A stretch of 64,000 nt of DNA. Source: an uncultured Paracoccaceae bacterium (GTDB lineage Bacteria > Pseudomonadota > Alphaproteobacteria > Rhodobacterales > Rhodobacteraceae). This document shows positions 26,473 through 33,605 of the stretch, piece by piece; within the stretch, counting starts at the first letter, position 1, and each line of letters starts with the position of its first letter. Made by a program: the position numbers and the translations under genes. A model generated the notes under the pieces. It did no database searches. It saw only the letters and a program-made list of their open reading frames with translations, and was not told the DNA's origin. Where the stretch lies: NCBI GenBank assembly GCA_937927675.1, contig CALBSG010000110.1, forward strand, positions 8,214 to 72,213, written 5' to 3'.

Positions 26473-26711
26473 CGCTTCATCGCACTTGGGCCGCGCTCGT
26501 CGCCCTGTCGTTTCTCACCGCCGCCCTGACGACTGCCAACCCAACGCGCGCCGCATTGGTGATGGGTGTCTTGGCGCTGGCCGGACTGAAATACCGGCTG
26601 ATCCTGCGGCACTATCTGGAGCTTTGGCAAAGCCCCGCTTGGGCGCGTGGCTTTGATCTTGTTCTGGCTCTGTTACTGGCCAGCTTTGCAGGGCTTTTGC
26701 TGGCAGGCTAG
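26469..26711 (+). CDS. norF: NorF, small membrane protein of the nor operon
   Basis: An 80-residue protein with two or three hydrophobic helices. The block AGLKYRLILRHYLELWQSP, with basic residues between helices, is the NorF/cytochrome oxidase subunit IV-like signature. It is the last gene of the nor operon. Its ATG overlaps the norE stop. Its TAG stop at 26709-26711 overlaps the stop of the convergent DUF4202 gene, so the two operons end in each other without a terminator between them. Confidence 0.85.
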   Translation: MTLHRTWAALVALSFLTAALTTANPTRAALVMGVLALAGLKYRLILRHYLELWQSPAWARGFDLVLALLLASFAGLLLAG

Positions 26712-27256
26712 CCGCGAAACGCCGTGGCAAAAGGTTCTGGCAGGGCAAATTCGGCCAACGCCCGCGCCCGGCCCTCGGCCGACATCTTCCGCGCGGTCTT
26801 TTCCACGATATCAAGCAACGCGCCCGGCTCGCGACCTTCGGCAAAAGGCGAGAAATACCAACGCAAGAAGGTAAAGCAGATCACATCTTCCAGTGCCTGC
26901 ACCTCTGCATCGCGCTTGATGCCCTCTTTGCGCAAGAGAACCCCAACCCGATCACACTCCGCCGGGCTATAACCCGCAGCGGCCATAATGCCTGCCACCC
27001 GTTCCCCATGCCGTCGGCCCTGCTCGCGCCGCCATGCATGGTAGCCCTCTTTACCCTCGGGGTAATCGCTGCGCGGCAAAAGCCAGCGTTCGACATGCTG
27101 CCCCCGTGCCGCAATCGCCAGCACATCCGAGGCTGCCGGGAAAAGTCGCGCCAGTTCCGCGCTCATCCGTTCGCCATAGACCAGCGCTTCGCCCTTGGGA
27201 TCGGCTGCATTGGCCGCGTCAATGGCGGCAAGGGCTGTGGAAAGATCGCCCCTCAT
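26708..27256 (-). CDS. DUF4202 family protein
   Basis: A 182-residue cytoplasmic protein of the DUF4202 family, identified by AAIDAANAADPKGEALVYGE, RGQHVERWLLPRSDYPEGKE with GYHAWRREQ, and VLLRKEGIKRDAEVQALEDV. Several His, Asp and Glu residues are conserved across the family (H in RGQHVERW, H in RRHGE, the ALEDV glutamate), reminiscent of a helical metal-dependent fold, but no activity is known to me. It starts at ATG 27256, overlapping the stop of the NnrR-type regulator, so the two are probably one transcript. Its stop overlaps the norF stop in convergent orientation. A link to NO physiology is inferred from position only. Confidence 0.82.
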   Translation of the reverse strand: MRGDLSTALAAIDAANAADPKGEALVYGERMSAELARLFPAASDVLAIAARGQHVERWLLPRSDYPEGKEGYHAWRREQGRRHGERVAGIMAAAGYSPAECDRVGVLLRKEGIKRDAEVQALEDVICFTFLRWYFSPFAEGREPGALLDIVEKTARKMSAEGRARALAEFALPEPFATAFRG

Positions 27257-27954
27257 CCGCGCGACCACGCCAAAGCCGGATCTTCTTCGACAAAATCACG
27301 CAAGACCGCGATATCGGCAATCAGCGCCACGTTTTGCCGGATGGTCACGCCCTGTTCTTTCAACCGCGCAAAGGCGCGGCTCAGGCTTTCAGGTTTCATC
27401 CCCAGACGGCCCGCAATCAGCACCTTGTCATAGGGCAAGGTCACCTCGCAGGCCCCTGCCGGGCAGGCCGCCAGTTCCAACAGGAATTCAGCCACGCGCT
27501 GCGATCCGGTCTGCGCCTTCAGCGCCTCAACCTGCGCCACCAGGCTGTGCAGATGCAGGTAAGTCGCGGACAGGATGGAAATCGCCACCTCGGGGTTTTC
27601 GCGAATCTGCCGCAGGAAGGCATCGGTTTCGATGCGGATCAGCGTGCAATCGGTCACCGCCTCGGCCGCGACCGGGTAGTTGTCGCTGCGAAAGGCCACC
27701 GCCTCGCCAAAACTGGACCCTCTGGTGAAAACGCCCACCACCGCCTCGGCCCCATTGGGGGCGATGCGGTACAGTTTCACCCAGCCCTCGGCGACGATGT
27801 AAATCGCCTTGGCGCGCTCTCCTTGCAAGAAAATCGTCGCACCGCGATCAAAAAGCCGCTCATGCGCGGCTTCTAGCACCTTTTGGGCCACGGGTTCTGG
27901 CGTGGCGGCAAGCAGAAGTGATTGGCGCGCAAGGGTCTTGTATTCTTTGCGCAT
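27253..27954 (-). CDS. NnrR/Dnr-type CRP/FNR-family transcriptional regulator
   Basis: A 233-residue regulator. An N-terminal cyclic-nucleotide-like sensor domain (about residues 15-125, with GATIFLQGERAKAIYIVAEG and GSSFGEAVAF) is followed by the dimer helix and a helix-turn-helix with LIAGRLGMKPESLSRAFARL, the DNR/NnrR form that reads TTGAC-type half-sites. The N-terminal cysteine cluster of FNR is absent, so oxygen sensing through 4Fe-4S is unlikely; heme-based NO sensing, as in Dnr/NnrR, is the best inference. It lies beside the nor operon. The sites at 16925 and 21226 are its likely targets. The downstream DUF4202 gene overlaps it. Confidence 0.88.
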   Translation of the reverse strand: MRKEYKTLARQSLLLAATPEPVAQKVLEAAHERLFDRGATIFLQGERAKAIYIVAEGWVKLYRIAPNGAEAVVGVFTRGSSFGEAVAFRSDNYPVAAEAVTDCTLIRIETDAFLRQIRENPEVAISILSATYLHLHSLVAQVEALKAQTGSQRVAEFLLELAACPAGACEVTLPYDKVLIAGRLGMKPESLSRAFARLKEQGVTIRQNVALIADIAVLRDFVEEDPALAWSRG

Positions 27955-28004
27955 CAGAGAACTCCCTTTGCTGCCTGCCAGATGCGGTGGGGGTTAAATT
28001 CCCC

Positions 28005-30281
28005 TCAGCCGCACTTGGAATGGCCGCAATCGTTGCAGGTCATGCAGCCTTCTTTCATCTGCATGGCATAGCTGCCACAGGACGGGCAAGCTTTACCCTT
28101 GGGCGCGGCGCCAACAACCATCATTTCCGCCTTTGGATCGGACTTCAGCCCCAGCCCTTCGCCCTCGATAAAGCCGATGGCGATCAGGTGGCGTTCGATC
28201 ACGCCGCCAATGGCCGCCAGAATGGACGGGATATAACGCCCTTCCATCCACGCCCCACCGCGCGGGTCGAAGACGGCCTTCAGTTCTTCAACCACGAACG
28301 AGATATCCCCGCCGCGCCGGAACACCGCCGAAACCATCCGGGTCAGCGCCACGGTCCAAGCGAAATGCTCCATGTTCTTGGAGTTGATGAAGACCTCGAA
28401 CGGGCGACGGTGGCCCGAGAACACCACATCATTGATGGTGATATAAAGCGCATGCTCGCTGCCCGGCCATTTGACCTTGTAGGTATGGCCTTCCAAGGAC
28501 GAGGGGCGCTCCAGCGGTTCGGAAAGGTAGATCACCTCGCCGCCATGGGCCTGTTCGGGGGCCTCGGACGGGGTCTTGTCGCTGGCCTCAGAGACGGTCA
28601 GCACCGATCCGGTGACATCGTTCGGGCGGTAGGTGGTGCAACCTTTGCAGCCCTGATCCCAAGCGGCCATATAGACCTCTTTGAAGTCATCAAAGCTGAT
28701 GTCTTCGGGGCAGTTGATGGTCTTGGAAATCGACGAATCGATCCACTTCTGCGCCGCGGCCTGCATGCGCACATGATCCAACGGCGGCAGGGTCTGGGCG
28801 TTGACAAAGTAATCCGGCAAGGGCGCGTCGCCGTGGGTTTCGCGCCACAGCCGCACAGCGTAATCGACGACCTCTTCTTCGGTGCGGCTGCCGTCTTTTT
28901 GCAGGACCTTGCGGGTATAGGCATAGGCAAAGACCGGCTCGATGCCCGACGACACGTTGCCAGCATAAAGCGAGATGGTTCCGGTCGGCGCGATGGAGGT
29001 CAAAAGCGCATTGCGGATGCCATGGGTGCGGATCGCTTCGCGCACATCAGCGTCCATGGCCTGCATGTTGCCCGAGGCAAGATAGCCTTCGGCGTCAAAC
29101 AGCGGGAAGGCGCCCTTTTCTTTCGCCAGATCGACCGACGCAAGGTAAGACACCCGCGCGATGGCGTGCATCCATTCTTCGGTCTTGGCTGCCGCCTCGG
29201 ACGAGCCATAGCGCAGGCCCAGCATCAACAGCGCATCGGCAAGACCGGTAACACCCAGACCAATGCGGCGCTTGTTCTGCGCCTCGGCTTGCTGTTGCGG
29301 CAGCGGGAAGCGGCTGGCATCCACAACATTGTCCATCATCCGCACGGCGGTGCGGACAAGATCTTCCAACGCTTTGGGATCAAGGCGGGCCTTGTCGGTA
29401 AAGGCACCGGTCACCAGCGTCGGAAGGTTGATCGAGCCCAAAAGGCAGGCGCCATAGGGCGGCAGGGGCTGTTCCCCGCAGGGGTTGGTGGCGGCAATCG
29501 TCTCGACATAGCCAAGGTTGTTGGCCTTGTTGATCCGGTCGATGAAGATCACACCGGGTTCAGCGAAATCATAGGTGTTGCGCATGATCTTGTTCCACAG
29601 ATCGCGCGCCGGAACCGTCTTGAACACCTTGCCGCCAAAGACCAACTCCCACGGGCCGTCATTCTTGACCGCTTCCATGAAGGGGTCGGTGACCAGCACC
29701 GAAAGGTTGAACATGCGCAGTCGGGCCGGGTCTTTCTTGGCCTCGATAAAGGCCTCTACATCCGGGTGATCGCAGCGCATGGTGGCCATCATGGCCCCAC
29801 GGCGGCTGCCCGCCGACATGATGGTGCGGCACATTGCATCCCACACATCCATAAAGGAAAGCGGGCCAGAGGCATCGGCGGCCACGCCCTTCACCTCGGC
29901 CCCACGCGGGCGGATGGTCGAGAAATCGTAACCGATACCGCCGCCCTGCTGCATGGTCAGCGCAGCCTCTTTCAGCGCATCGAAAATGCCGCCCATGCTG
30001 TCAGGCACGGTGCCCATGACAAAGCAATTGAACAAGGTCACGTTGCGCGCGGTGCCCGCGCCCGCCGTGATGCGGCCTGCCGGCAGGTATTTGAACCCCT
30101 CCAGCGCCTTGTAGAATTTATCCTCCCAAAGCGCGGAATCTTTCTCCACCTCGGCCAAAGCACGGGCGATGCGACGCCACGAATCTTCCACCGTGCCGTC
30201 AATCGGCGTGCCATCCGCTTCTTTAAAGCGATATTTCATGTCCCAAATGGCTTCAGCAATTGGCGCGGAGAAGGGCGTCAT
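28005..30281 (-). CDS. nrdJ: NrdJ, adenosylcobalamin-dependent (class II) ribonucleotide reductase
   Basis: A 758-residue enzyme that makes deoxyribonucleotides independently of oxygen, using coenzyme B12 as radical source. Active-site blocks include VTLFNCFVMG, TIMSAGSRRGAMMATM, ATNPCGEQPLPPYGACLLGS and SIAPTGTISLYAGN. The C-terminus has a zinc-ribbon-like cysteine tail (CPSCGSYAM, CMTCNDCGHSKCG) with the terminal cysteines that reduce the active site. The ATG at 30281 follows AAGGA; a TTG three codons upstream is less likely. It is 50 bp upstream of the NO-responsive regulator gene. Its leader has a nested hairpin (30298-30330). Confidence 0.96.
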   Translation of the reverse strand: MTPFSAPIAEAIWDMKYRFKEADGTPIDGTVEDSWRRIARALAEVEKDSALWEDKFYKALEGFKYLPAGRITAGAGTARNVTLFNCFVMGTVPDSMGGIFDALKEAALTMQQGGGIGYDFSTIRPRGAEVKGVAADASGPLSFMDVWDAMCRTIMSAGSRRGAMMATMRCDHPDVEAFIEAKKDPARLRMFNLSVLVTDPFMEAVKNDGPWELVFGGKVFKTVPARDLWNKIMRNTYDFAEPGVIFIDRINKANNLGYVETIAATNPCGEQPLPPYGACLLGSINLPTLVTGAFTDKARLDPKALEDLVRTAVRMMDNVVDASRFPLPQQQAEAQNKRRIGLGVTGLADALLMLGLRYGSSEAAAKTEEWMHAIARVSYLASVDLAKEKGAFPLFDAEGYLASGNMQAMDADVREAIRTHGIRNALLTSIAPTGTISLYAGNVSSGIEPVFAYAYTRKVLQKDGSRTEEEVVDYAVRLWRETHGDAPLPDYFVNAQTLPPLDHVRMQAAAQKWIDSSISKTINCPEDISFDDFKEVYMAAWDQGCKGCTTYRPNDVTGSVLTVSEASDKTPSEAPEQAHGGEVIYLSEPLERPSSLEGHTYKVKWPGSEHALYITINDVVFSGHRRPFEVFINSKNMEHFAWTVALTRMVSAVFRRGGDISFVVEELKAVFDPRGGAWMEGRYIPSILAAIGGVIERHLIAIGFIEGEGLGLKSDPKAEMMVVGAAPKGKACPSCGSYAMQMKEGCMTCNDCGHSKCG

Positions 30282-30297
30282 CGGGGGCAATCCTTGT

Positions 30298-30330
30298 GGG
30301 CGTGAGGGGCAGGAACCCCTAGATACGCCC
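30298..30330 (-). promoter_or_regulatory. Nested stem-loop in the nrdJ 5' leader
   Basis: On the plus strand, GGGCGT (30298-30303) pairs with ACGCCC (30325-30330) and, inside it, AGGGG (30305-30309) pairs with CCCCT (30316-30320). On the nrdJ message this gives a two-tier hairpin ending a few bases before the AAGGA ribosome-binding site. The position suggests an effect on translation or transcript stability. It is too short to be a cobalamin riboswitch and I do not recognise the element. Confidence 0.45.
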
Positions 30331-30401
30331 CATAGCGGGCAGGGTCAACTTGCCTATCTGGCCAAGAGCCCTATCATTCGGATGCCTAAGACGAGAGAAT
30401 C

Positions 30402-30830
30402 GTGGACCATCTGAACATCATCAAGTTGTGCGTCGGGGCAGAGTCGGTCGAAGACCTGCTTGATTGGCAAAAACAAAATGCCCCCCGCTGGGCATCGGGC
30501 ACAGCCGAACATGTCACCCGCATGTGGCCAAAACGGGCCGATGAGGTGTTGGCCGGCGGGTCACTTTATTGGGTTATCAAAGGCGTTGTACTGGCCCGCC
30601 AACGCATTGTCGGGCTGGCCGAACGCCGCGGGCCCGATGGCATCGCCCGCTGCGCGCTGGTACTGGACGCCGAAGTGATCCGCACCGAGGCCGCCGCCCG
30701 CCGCCCGTTTCAAGGCTGGCGCTATCTTGATCCGGCCGAAACCCCGCGCGATCTGCCGCAAGGCAGGGCGCGCGATGACAGATTGCCACCCGCGCTGGAA
30801 CAGGCGCTCGCCGAAATCGGCCTGCGCTAA
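30402..30830 (+). CDS. DUF1489 family protein
   Basis: A 142-residue protein of the DUF1489 family, widespread in alphaproteobacteria and without a known function to my knowledge. Matching blocks are IIKLCVGAESVEDLLDWQ, VTRMWPKRADEVLAGGSLYW and RRPFQGWRYLDPAETPRDLP. It starts with GTG at 30402, preceded by GAGAGA, and is divergent from nrdJ across a 120-bp gap. An intrinsic terminator follows at 30861. No signal peptide or membrane helix is visible, so it is cytoplasmic. Confidence 0.88.
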   Translation: MDHLNIIKLCVGAESVEDLLDWQKQNAPRWASGTAEHVTRMWPKRADEVLAGGSLYWVIKGVVLARQRIVGLAERRGPDGIARCALVLDAEVIRTEAAARRPFQGWRYLDPAETPRDLPQGRARDDRLPPALEQALAEIGLR

Positions 30831-30831
30831 G

Positions 30832-30855
30832 ACGATCCTTCGATCAAAGGATCGT
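30832..30855. repeat. Nine-base inverted repeat after the DUF1489 gene
   Basis: Arms ACGATCCTT (30832-30840) and AAGGATCGT (30847-30855) pair perfectly around a six-base loop, starting two bases after the DUF1489 stop. No T-tract follows. Together with the terminator hairpin that begins six bases later it makes a tandem stem-loop at the 3' end of the message. Confidence 0.6.
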
Positions 30856-30860
30856 AGCCC

Positions 30861-30883
30861 GAGTTTTCGTCGAAACTCTTTTT
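30861..30883 (+). terminator. Intrinsic terminator of the DUF1489 gene
   Basis: GAGTTT (30861-30866) and AAACTC (30873-30878) form a six-base stem around TCGTCG, followed directly by TTTTT (30879-30883). The loop region TTTTCGTCGAAA resembles the palindromes near 46.2 kb. Confidence 0.75.
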
Positions 30884-30923
30884 CCGGCCTTCCCTTACGG
30901 CACGGGACGCGCGACAAAGCAGC

Positions 30924-31826
30924 ATGTCTTCGCGCCCCCTTTGGCTGATCGCCGCCCCCGTCGTCTTTCTGATCCTGTGGTCGGCAGGCTTTGCCGTGGC
31001 CAAGATCGCCGTCGCCCATGCCGGGCCTTTGACCGTGCTGGCGCTGCGCTACAGCCTTGTTCTGGCGCTGTTGATTCCCGTCGCGCTGGTGATGCGCCCA
31101 CCGATGCCAAAGGCTCGCGGCGTGCTGGATGTCGCCGTGGTGGGTTTTCTCATTCAGGTCGTCTATTTCGGCCTGTGCTATGTCGCCTTCAAATCCGGCG
31201 TTTCCGCCGGCGCCGTGGCGATCATCGTCTGCCTGCAACCGATCCTTGTGGCGTTGATTGCGCCGCGTCTGGTCGGGGAAACCGTCAGCACAAAAGGGTG
31301 GCTGGGGCTGATCCTTGGGCTTTTGGGTGCGGGTCTGGCGATCGCTGGCCGGTCGACGATTGCGGCGGAAAACCTGTTTGGCGTCGGGCTGACCTGCCTT
31401 GCGCTGTTTGGGATGACGGCAGGCACGCTTTGGGAAAAACGCTTTGGCGTTTCACATCATCCGGTCAGCGCAAACCTGATCCAATATGCCGTCGGGGCGG
31501 CGTTTTGCGTGCCTGCCGCCCTGATCGCCGAAGACACCCATATCGACTGGGCCCCGGAATTCATCTGGTCGATGGCCTATCTGGTGATCGGCAATTCGCT
31601 TTTGGCGATGTCGCTGCTTTTGGCGATGATCCGGGCCGGCGAGGTGTCGCGCGTCTCGTCGCTGTTTTATCTCGTGCCGGCGCTGTCCGCACTCTGTGCT
31701 TGGCCGATGCTGGGCGAGGAGATGCCTGCCCTTGGCTGGGCCGGCATGGCTTTGGCAGGTTTGGGCGTGGCACTGGTGGGGCGTAAAACGCCCCGCCCCG
31801 CCATTAAAACCCCTCAGGCAGGCTGA
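30924..31826 (+). CDS. EamA/DMT-family transporter
   Basis: A 300-residue inner-membrane protein with ten predicted transmembrane helices arranged as two EamA repeats (first: IAAPVVFLILWSAGFAVAKI; second from about residue 150, LFGVGLTCLALFGMTAGTLW). Members export amino acids or other small metabolites. The substrate is unknown. It lies downstream of a terminator, so it should have its own promoter, and its 3' end overlaps the convergent hisG by 23 bp. Confidence 0.88.
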   Translation: MSSRPLWLIAAPVVFLILWSAGFAVAKIAVAHAGPLTVLALRYSLVLALLIPVALVMRPPMPKARGVLDVAVVGFLIQVVYFGLCYVAFKSGVSAGAVAIIVCLQPILVALIAPRLVGETVSTKGWLGLILGLLGAGLAIAGRSTIAAENLFGVGLTCLALFGMTAGTLWEKRFGVSHHPVSANLIQYAVGAAFCVPAALIAEDTHIDWAPEFIWSMAYLVIGNSLLAMSLLLAMIRAGEVSRVSSLFYLVPALSALCAWPMLGEEMPALGWAGMALAGLGVALVGRKTPRPAIKTPQAG

Positions 31827-32508
31827 CACCCAATTTCTGGGTCAGCGCGCGCAGGGTCGCCCCGGCTTGGCCCCAATCTGCGCCACGCGCCGCATAAAGC
31901 GTAGCTTGGCTTTGGTGGATCAGCCCATCCGACAGGATTTTCAGATGGTTCGCCCGCAGGGTTTCGCCGGTTGACGTGATGTCGGCCACGGCCTCGGCCG
32001 TCAGGTTTTTCACCGTGCCTTCGGTCGCGCCTTGGCTGTCGACCAGCTGATAATCCGCAACACCATGCGCGGTCAGATATTCGCGCACCAAGCGGTGGTA
32101 TTTGGTGGCAATACGCAGGCGGAACCCATGGGTCGCCCGGAAGGCACCCGCCGCCGCATCCAGATCGTCCAAGGTATCAACGTCGATCCAAGCATCCGGC
32201 ACCGCGATGATAAGGTCGGCATGGCCAAAGCCCAAAGGGGCAAGTTCGGCCACCTGAACCTCCCAATCCGCCAGCTTGTCGCGCACAAGGTCCGACCCGG
32301 TGACGCCAAGATGGATGCGACCTGCCGACAATTCGCGCGGGATTTCTCCGGCGGAAAGCAGCACCAGCTCGACCCCGGCGATGCCTTCGACGGCGCCGGA
32401 ATATTCGCGTTCATTGCCCGTGCGGCTCATGGTCACGCCATGCGCGCCGAACCAGTCAAAGGTTTTTTCCATCAGCCGCCCCTTGGACGGCACGCCGATT
32501 TTCAGCAT
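31804..32508 (-). CDS. hisG: HisG, ATP phosphoribosyltransferase (short form)
   Basis: A 234-residue short-form ATP phosphoribosyltransferase catalysing the first step of histidine synthesis. Signatures are KIGVPSKGRLMEKT, HLGVTGSDLVRDK, RIATKYHRLVREY and the PRPP-binding region DITSTGETLRANHLKI. Short HisG lacks the C-terminal regulatory domain and works with HisZ, which is encoded immediately upstream. ATG 32508 shares one base with the hisZ stop; a GTG one codon upstream is possible. Confidence 0.95.
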   Translation of the reverse strand: MLKIGVPSKGRLMEKTFDWFGAHGVTMSRTGNEREYSGAVEGIAGVELVLLSAGEIPRELSAGRIHLGVTGSDLVRDKLADWEVQVAELAPLGFGHADLIIAVPDAWIDVDTLDDLDAAAGAFRATHGFRLRIATKYHRLVREYLTAHGVADYQLVDSQGATEGTVKNLTAEAVADITSTGETLRANHLKILSDGLIHQSQATLYAARGADWGQAGATLRALTQKLGVSLPEGF

Positions 32509-33605
32509 CACGCGGCCCCCTTCAGTGCGACCACCAGATTGGGCCGGATGATCCCGCCAACAGCAGGAATCGATTTGCCCTGCCCCAAGACGGCCGTCAG
32601 CGCGTCGTAACGGCCGCCGCTGGCCACAGGGGGCAGATCCGCCGGACCGATGAAGGCAAAGGTGAAGCCGTCGTAATATTCCATCGTGGTACGGCCAAGG
32701 CTCGCCTCAAAGGGCAGTGCGGCGGTGTCGATGCCACGGGATTTGAGCGCCTCCAATCGGGTGGCAAAACGGTCAACCGCCGCTTCGATGGCGGGCAACA
32801 AGGGCGTGATGCCCCGCAAATGCTCCAGCGCCGATTGCGCCGGGGCTTGCAGGTTCAAAAGATCATAGAGCAAAGCCGCCGCCGGGGCCGCAATGGGCTT
32901 GGCATCCGCGTCTTCAATCAGCGCCGCCGCGCGGGCCACGATTTCGTCTTCGCCCCGCAGCCCGATCAACGGTGCGGCCTGGGCGATCAGCTCCGAAGGG
33001 CTACCTTTGGCCAGACGCTCTAGCAGCTGCGCGCGGGCGGGTGGCATGGGCGCGCGGCCCGCAAAGCGGTCCAGCAAGGCCCGAAAGCGGTTGGGCCGCC
33101 AGATGTGGCGCAAGAGCGCGGCCTTGCGGCGCGGGGTGGTGTCCAGCCCGCGCACAGCCGCCATCAAGATGCCGATGTCACCCGTGACCGCCCGCAGGGG
33201 CAGCCCGTGCAGGCAATCGGCAAACAGCGCAAACACCTCGGCATCGGCCGCCTCGGGGGCGTCGCGGTCAAAAACCTCGAACCCGACCTGCAGATATTCA
33301 CTGGCGCGGGGACCAAGATGATCCTGTTTGCGGAACACCTCTCCCATGTAGGCATAGCGCGCAGGGTCGGCGCCATGCGCCATATGGGCCTGCACCACCG
33401 GCACCGTGAAGTCGGGCCGCAGCATCATTTCGCCGCGCAAAGGGTCATGGGTGACATAGGCCCGCGCCCGGATATCCTCGCCGTAAAGATCCAGCATGGT
33501 ATCTGCGGGCAACAGAATATCCGCATCAACCGGGGCCGCGCCCGCGGCCAAGAAGGCGGCGTAAAGGCGTTCAGCCTCGGCCCGGATGGCGGGTTTTGTC
33601 GTCAT
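32508..33605 (-). CDS. hisZ: HisZ, ATP phosphoribosyltransferase regulatory subunit
   Basis: A 365-residue paralogue of histidyl-tRNA synthetase that lacks tRNA charging and acts as the regulatory subunit of short-form HisG. The class II synthetase-like core is visible (LRPDFTVPVVQAHMAH, YMGEVFRKQDHLGPRASEYLQ with VGFEVF, and FEASLGRTTMEYYDGFTFAF), but the protein ends without the anticodon-binding domain of HisRS. It overlaps hisS upstream (ATGA) and hisG downstream, giving hisS-hisZ-hisG. Confidence 0.95.
   Translation of the reverse strand: MTTKPAIRAEAERLYAAFLAAGAAPVDADILLPADTMLDLYGEDIRARAYVTHDPLRGEMMLRPDFTVPVVQAHMAHGADPARYAYMGEVFRKQDHLGPRASEYLQVGFEVFDRDAPEAADAEVFALFADCLHGLPLRAVTGDIGILMAAVRGLDTTPRRKAALLRHIWRPNRFRALLDRFAGRAPMPPARAQLLERLAKGSPSELIAQAAPLIGLRGEDEIVARAAALIEDADAKPIAAPAAALLYDLLNLQAPAQSALEHLRGITPLLPAIEAAVDRFATRLEALKSRGIDTAALPFEASLGRTTMEYYDGFTFAFIGPADLPPVASGGRYDALTAVLGQGKSIPAVGGIIRPNLVVALKGAA

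Noticed and set aside
27955..28004. FNR/NNR box upstream of the NnrR-type gene
   Set aside because: Only a TTAAC half-site is present; no dyad with four-base spacing was found in the 50-bp gap.
30282..30401. Cobalamin riboswitch before nrdJ
   Set aside because: The gap is 120 bp and shared with a divergent gene; no B12-box-like sequence was seen and the fold is a simple nested hairpin.
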